Positions 62,588-64,000 of a DNA stretch of 64,000 bases are shown piece after piece. Positions within the stretch are counted from its first letter, which is position 1. Each line of letters begins with the position of its first letter. Source of the DNA: Gordoniibacillus kamchatkensis (lineage in GTDB: Bacteria; Bacillota; Bacilli; Paenibacillales; NBRC-103111); the NCBI RefSeq assembly GCF_000829455.1, contig NZ_JXAK01000021.1, forward strand, positions 1 through 64,000, written 5' to 3'. The notes beneath the pieces are model-generated. The model was given only the letters and a program-made list of their open reading frames with translations, did not search any database and was not told the DNA's origin. Both the position numbers and the translations under genes were made by a program.

Positions 62588-63610
62588 TCAAGACTCGTTG
62601 GACGCATTTACATATCCCGATGATTCTCTCACCTTCAGTTCGGGGGTATACAAAATATGGGATACTCCTTCGTCAGCTTCCTGATTCAAGCGTTTAAGCA
62701 CCAGCTCCGCGGCCTTTCGCCCGATCGTTAACGGAGATTGGCTGACGGAGGTAACCGATGGCGTAATGAGATTCCAGTTATATTCAAGCTCGCCGAACGA
62801 AACTACGGATATGTCAAAAGGTATGCGAACGTTTCGGTTTCGGCATGCCTTCAAAATTCCGGCAGTCATATTGTTGTTCGCCGATAGCAATGCCGTGGGA
62901 GGGTCTTTCAGATCCAAAAAATAATGGGCTGCGGAAATTCCACCCTCATAGGTAAACAGGCCGGTATATTGCAGTTCGGGAGGAAGAGCGATTCCGTAAT
63001 CCGAGAACGCTTTAACAACCCCTTCATGGCGGATTTGTCCGTGAACGGTATTTGGATCTCCGTGCACAACGCCGATTCTGCGGTGCCCTAGTTCATGCAA
63101 ATGGCGGACCAGCAGTTCCATGCCGTACAAGTTGTTGTCCGCGACTATATCGACGGGAAGCGAAACGACTGGACGGTCGACCAGAACAACGGGAATATGA
63201 TTGATGATCGCCCGTATTTCATCGTTTGCCTTGCCGGTCGTGCAGACAATAAGCCCTTCGACCCTTTTTTCGTAAAGCATTTTCAAATTCTTTTTTTCAA
63301 TTTCCGAATTTTCTTTCGTGGAGCTGATCAGCAGCTGATAGCCGTGCTGATACATTACCTCTTCAATTCCTTTAGCCAACGTCATTTGAAACGGATTGGT
63401 AATATCGGCCAAAAGGACAGCCAGCGTGTGAGTATTCGCGGATTTCAAGCTTCTTGCTACCGCATTCGGATGATAATTCAACCTCTTGACCGCATCCCAG
63501 ACTTTCATTTGCAAATCCGGTTTCACATTGCCTTCGTTGTTGATGACCTTGGAAGCGGTACCAAGGGATACTCCAGCCATTTTCGCAACATCTTTCAGTG
63601 TAGGCTTCAT
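62588..63610 (-). CDS. LacI family transcription regulator
   Basis: 340 residues from ATG at 63610, MKPTLKDVAKMAGVSLGTAS, the standard LacI HTH start; an earlier ATG at 63658 lies inside the operator palindrome and is not needed. The hinge region (ARSLKSANTHTLAVLLADI) and the periplasmic-binding-like effector domain follow, with VEGLIVCTTG, HIPVVLVDRP, GHRRIGVVHGD and PTALLSANNNMT. It is flanked by two copies of one operator, indicating autoregulation and control of the downstream catabolic operon. The inducer is probably the imported sugar acid or a derivative. Confidence 0.92.
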   Translation of the reverse strand: MKPTLKDVAKMAGVSLGTASKVINNEGNVKPDLQMKVWDAVKRLNYHPNAVARSLKSANTHTLAVLLADITNPFQMTLAKGIEEVMYQHGYQLLISSTKENSEIEKKNLKMLYEKRVEGLIVCTTGKANDEIRAIINHIPVVLVDRPVVSLPVDIVADNNLYGMELLVRHLHELGHRRIGVVHGDPNTVHGQIRHEGVVKAFSDYGIALPPELQYTGLFTYEGGISAAHYFLDLKDPPTALLSANNNMTAGILKACRNRNVRIPFDISVVSFGELEYNWNLITPSVTSVSQSPLTIGRKAAELVLKRLNQEADEGVSHILYTPELKVRESSGYVNASNES

Positions 63611-63644
63611 TACACGTACTACCCCATCTTCCTGCACATCGTAA

Positions 63645-63658
63645 ATGAAACGTTTCAT
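63645..63658. promoter_or_regulatory. LacI-type operator O1 at the LacI promoter
   Basis: ATGAAACGTTTCAT, identical to O2, starting 5 bp downstream of the -10 hexamer and so covering the likely transcription start. Flanking bases extend the palindrome to 16 bp. Repressor bound here would block its own gene. Confidence 0.75.
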
Positions 63659-63663
63659 TCATT

Positions 63664-63692
63664 ATATTATGTTGGAATAATGGAACTGTCAA
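63664..63692 (-). promoter_or_regulatory. Promoter of the LacI gene
   Basis: Minus strand TTGACA (63687-63692), 17-bp spacer and TAATAT (63664-63669): a near-consensus sigma-A promoter, directly followed by operator O1. Confidence 0.75.
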
Positions 63693-63704
63693 CCATTTTA
63701 TTTT

Positions 63705-64000
63705 TCAATCGCCGACAATATCCAACAATTTTTCGAATGAAATCGCCTCTCCTCTGTTCCGCTCGTGAAGAGCCCGGTAATATCGGCTCACCCGAAGCAA
63801 GAAGGCATCGCTCGTTGCCAAGCCGCTGATTTTACAAAGCCCCTCCTCTACTCCGTACTTGTTCAAAAGATCATGCAAGTCGGATTCATCCGGCCCGCGA
63901 TAATGCAATGCGGCGGCAGCTGCAAGGGCGAGTGCTGCGCAGTCCCCGCCGGCTTCTTCGATGATCTTGGCCGGTGCAATGAGACGTTCCTTCGGGCCGA
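63705..64000 (-). CDS. mtlD: Mannitol-1-phosphate 5-dehydrogenase-like protein, C-terminal 97 residues
   Basis: The frame is open to the right edge and stops at 63705-63707. It starts GPKERLIAPAKIIEEAGGDC, then ALHYRGPDESDLHDLLNKYG and a final helical segment. This is the C-terminal helical domain of MtlD-type polyol-phosphate dehydrogenases, where R-K-L-G-P-x-D-R-L normally precedes. It lies upstream of, and in line with, the LacI gene but is separated from it by the LacI promoter. The N-terminal NAD domain is outside the window, so polyol specificity is inferred. Confidence 0.7.
   Translation of the reverse strand, partial: GPKERLIAPAKIIEEAGGDCAALALAAAAALHYRGPDESDLHDLLNKYGVEEGLCKISGLATSDAFLLRVSRYYRALHERNRGEAISFEKLLDIVGD

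Noticed and set aside
63611-63658. Upstream ATG of the LacI gene as the true start
   Set aside because: It would place the operator palindrome inside the coding sequence and add 16 residues before the canonical LacI HTH start.

Overview
The window reads as chromosomal DNA of a Paenibacillus-like soil Firmicute. The basis is roughly half G+C with low-GC Firmicute signals: strong GGAGG ribosome sites, frequent GTG and TTG starts, and TTGACA/TATAAT promoters. Gene content agrees: YesM/YesN-type two-component pairs, LplA/LplB/LplC-type carbohydrate importers, single-chain membrane sensors with a C-terminal AraC domain, and large secreted proteins with GH43, CBM6 and FIMAH-like modules. No rRNA or tRNA gene was seen, so the genus is inferred.

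Layout. (A) 1-5258, minus: histidine kinase, response regulator, LplA-type binding protein, and an LplB-type permease cut after its first 33 codons by the 5' end of a group II intron running off the left edge. (B) 5458-6902, plus: a MocR-type regulator with a frameshift. (C) 7116-15008, plus: membrane AraC sensor, sugar-binding lipoprotein, two permeases, Gfo/Idh/MocA oxidoreductase and a frameshifted aldose-epimerase-like gene. (D) 15088-21954, minus: binding protein, LplB- and LplC-type permeases, membrane AraC sensor, frameshifted MDR dehydrogenase. (E) 22653-26774, plus: a 1,373-residue secreted beta-propeller/Ig/FIMAH protein. (F) 26823-29608: AraC-GyrI regulator, SGNH lipoprotein, DHFR-like protein. 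(G) 29794-36434, minus: a probable purine salvage operon made of a polyamine-type ABC importer, nucleoside hydrolase and adenine deaminase. (H) 36639-39167, minus: DUF2294-like protein, MBL hydrolase, Crp/Fnr regulator. (I) 39511-43368, minus: GH43 with four CBM6-like modules. (J) 43994-54266, minus: sugar importer, response regulator, kinase, an extra periplasmic-binding lipoprotein, an L-fucono/L-rhamnono-lactonase-type amidohydrolase, L-rhamnose mutarotase and a Gfo/Idh/MocA enzyme. (K) 54602-63610, minus: LacI regulator, SDR, a 3-keto-L-gulonate-6-P decarboxylase/hexulose-6-P synthase-like protein, a sugar-phosphate isomerase/epimerase-like protein, importer, LarA-like racemase/epimerase and ROK kinase. 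The C-terminus of an MtlD-like dehydrogenase lies at the right edge.

The unit of organisation is a sensor, an importer and the enzymes for one plant-derived sugar. None of the five CUT1-type importers carries its own ATPase, so a shared MsmX/UgpC-type ATPase elsewhere is likely. Catabolite control is suggested by cre-like sites.

The most novel-looking item is region K, a non-PTS sugar-acid pathway with a LarA-like (nickel-pincer family) enzyme under a LacI regulator whose 14-bp operator occurs twice. Seven single-base indels, six of them at or beside a homopolymer run, break six otherwise intact genes. They look more like sequence or assembly errors than true decay.
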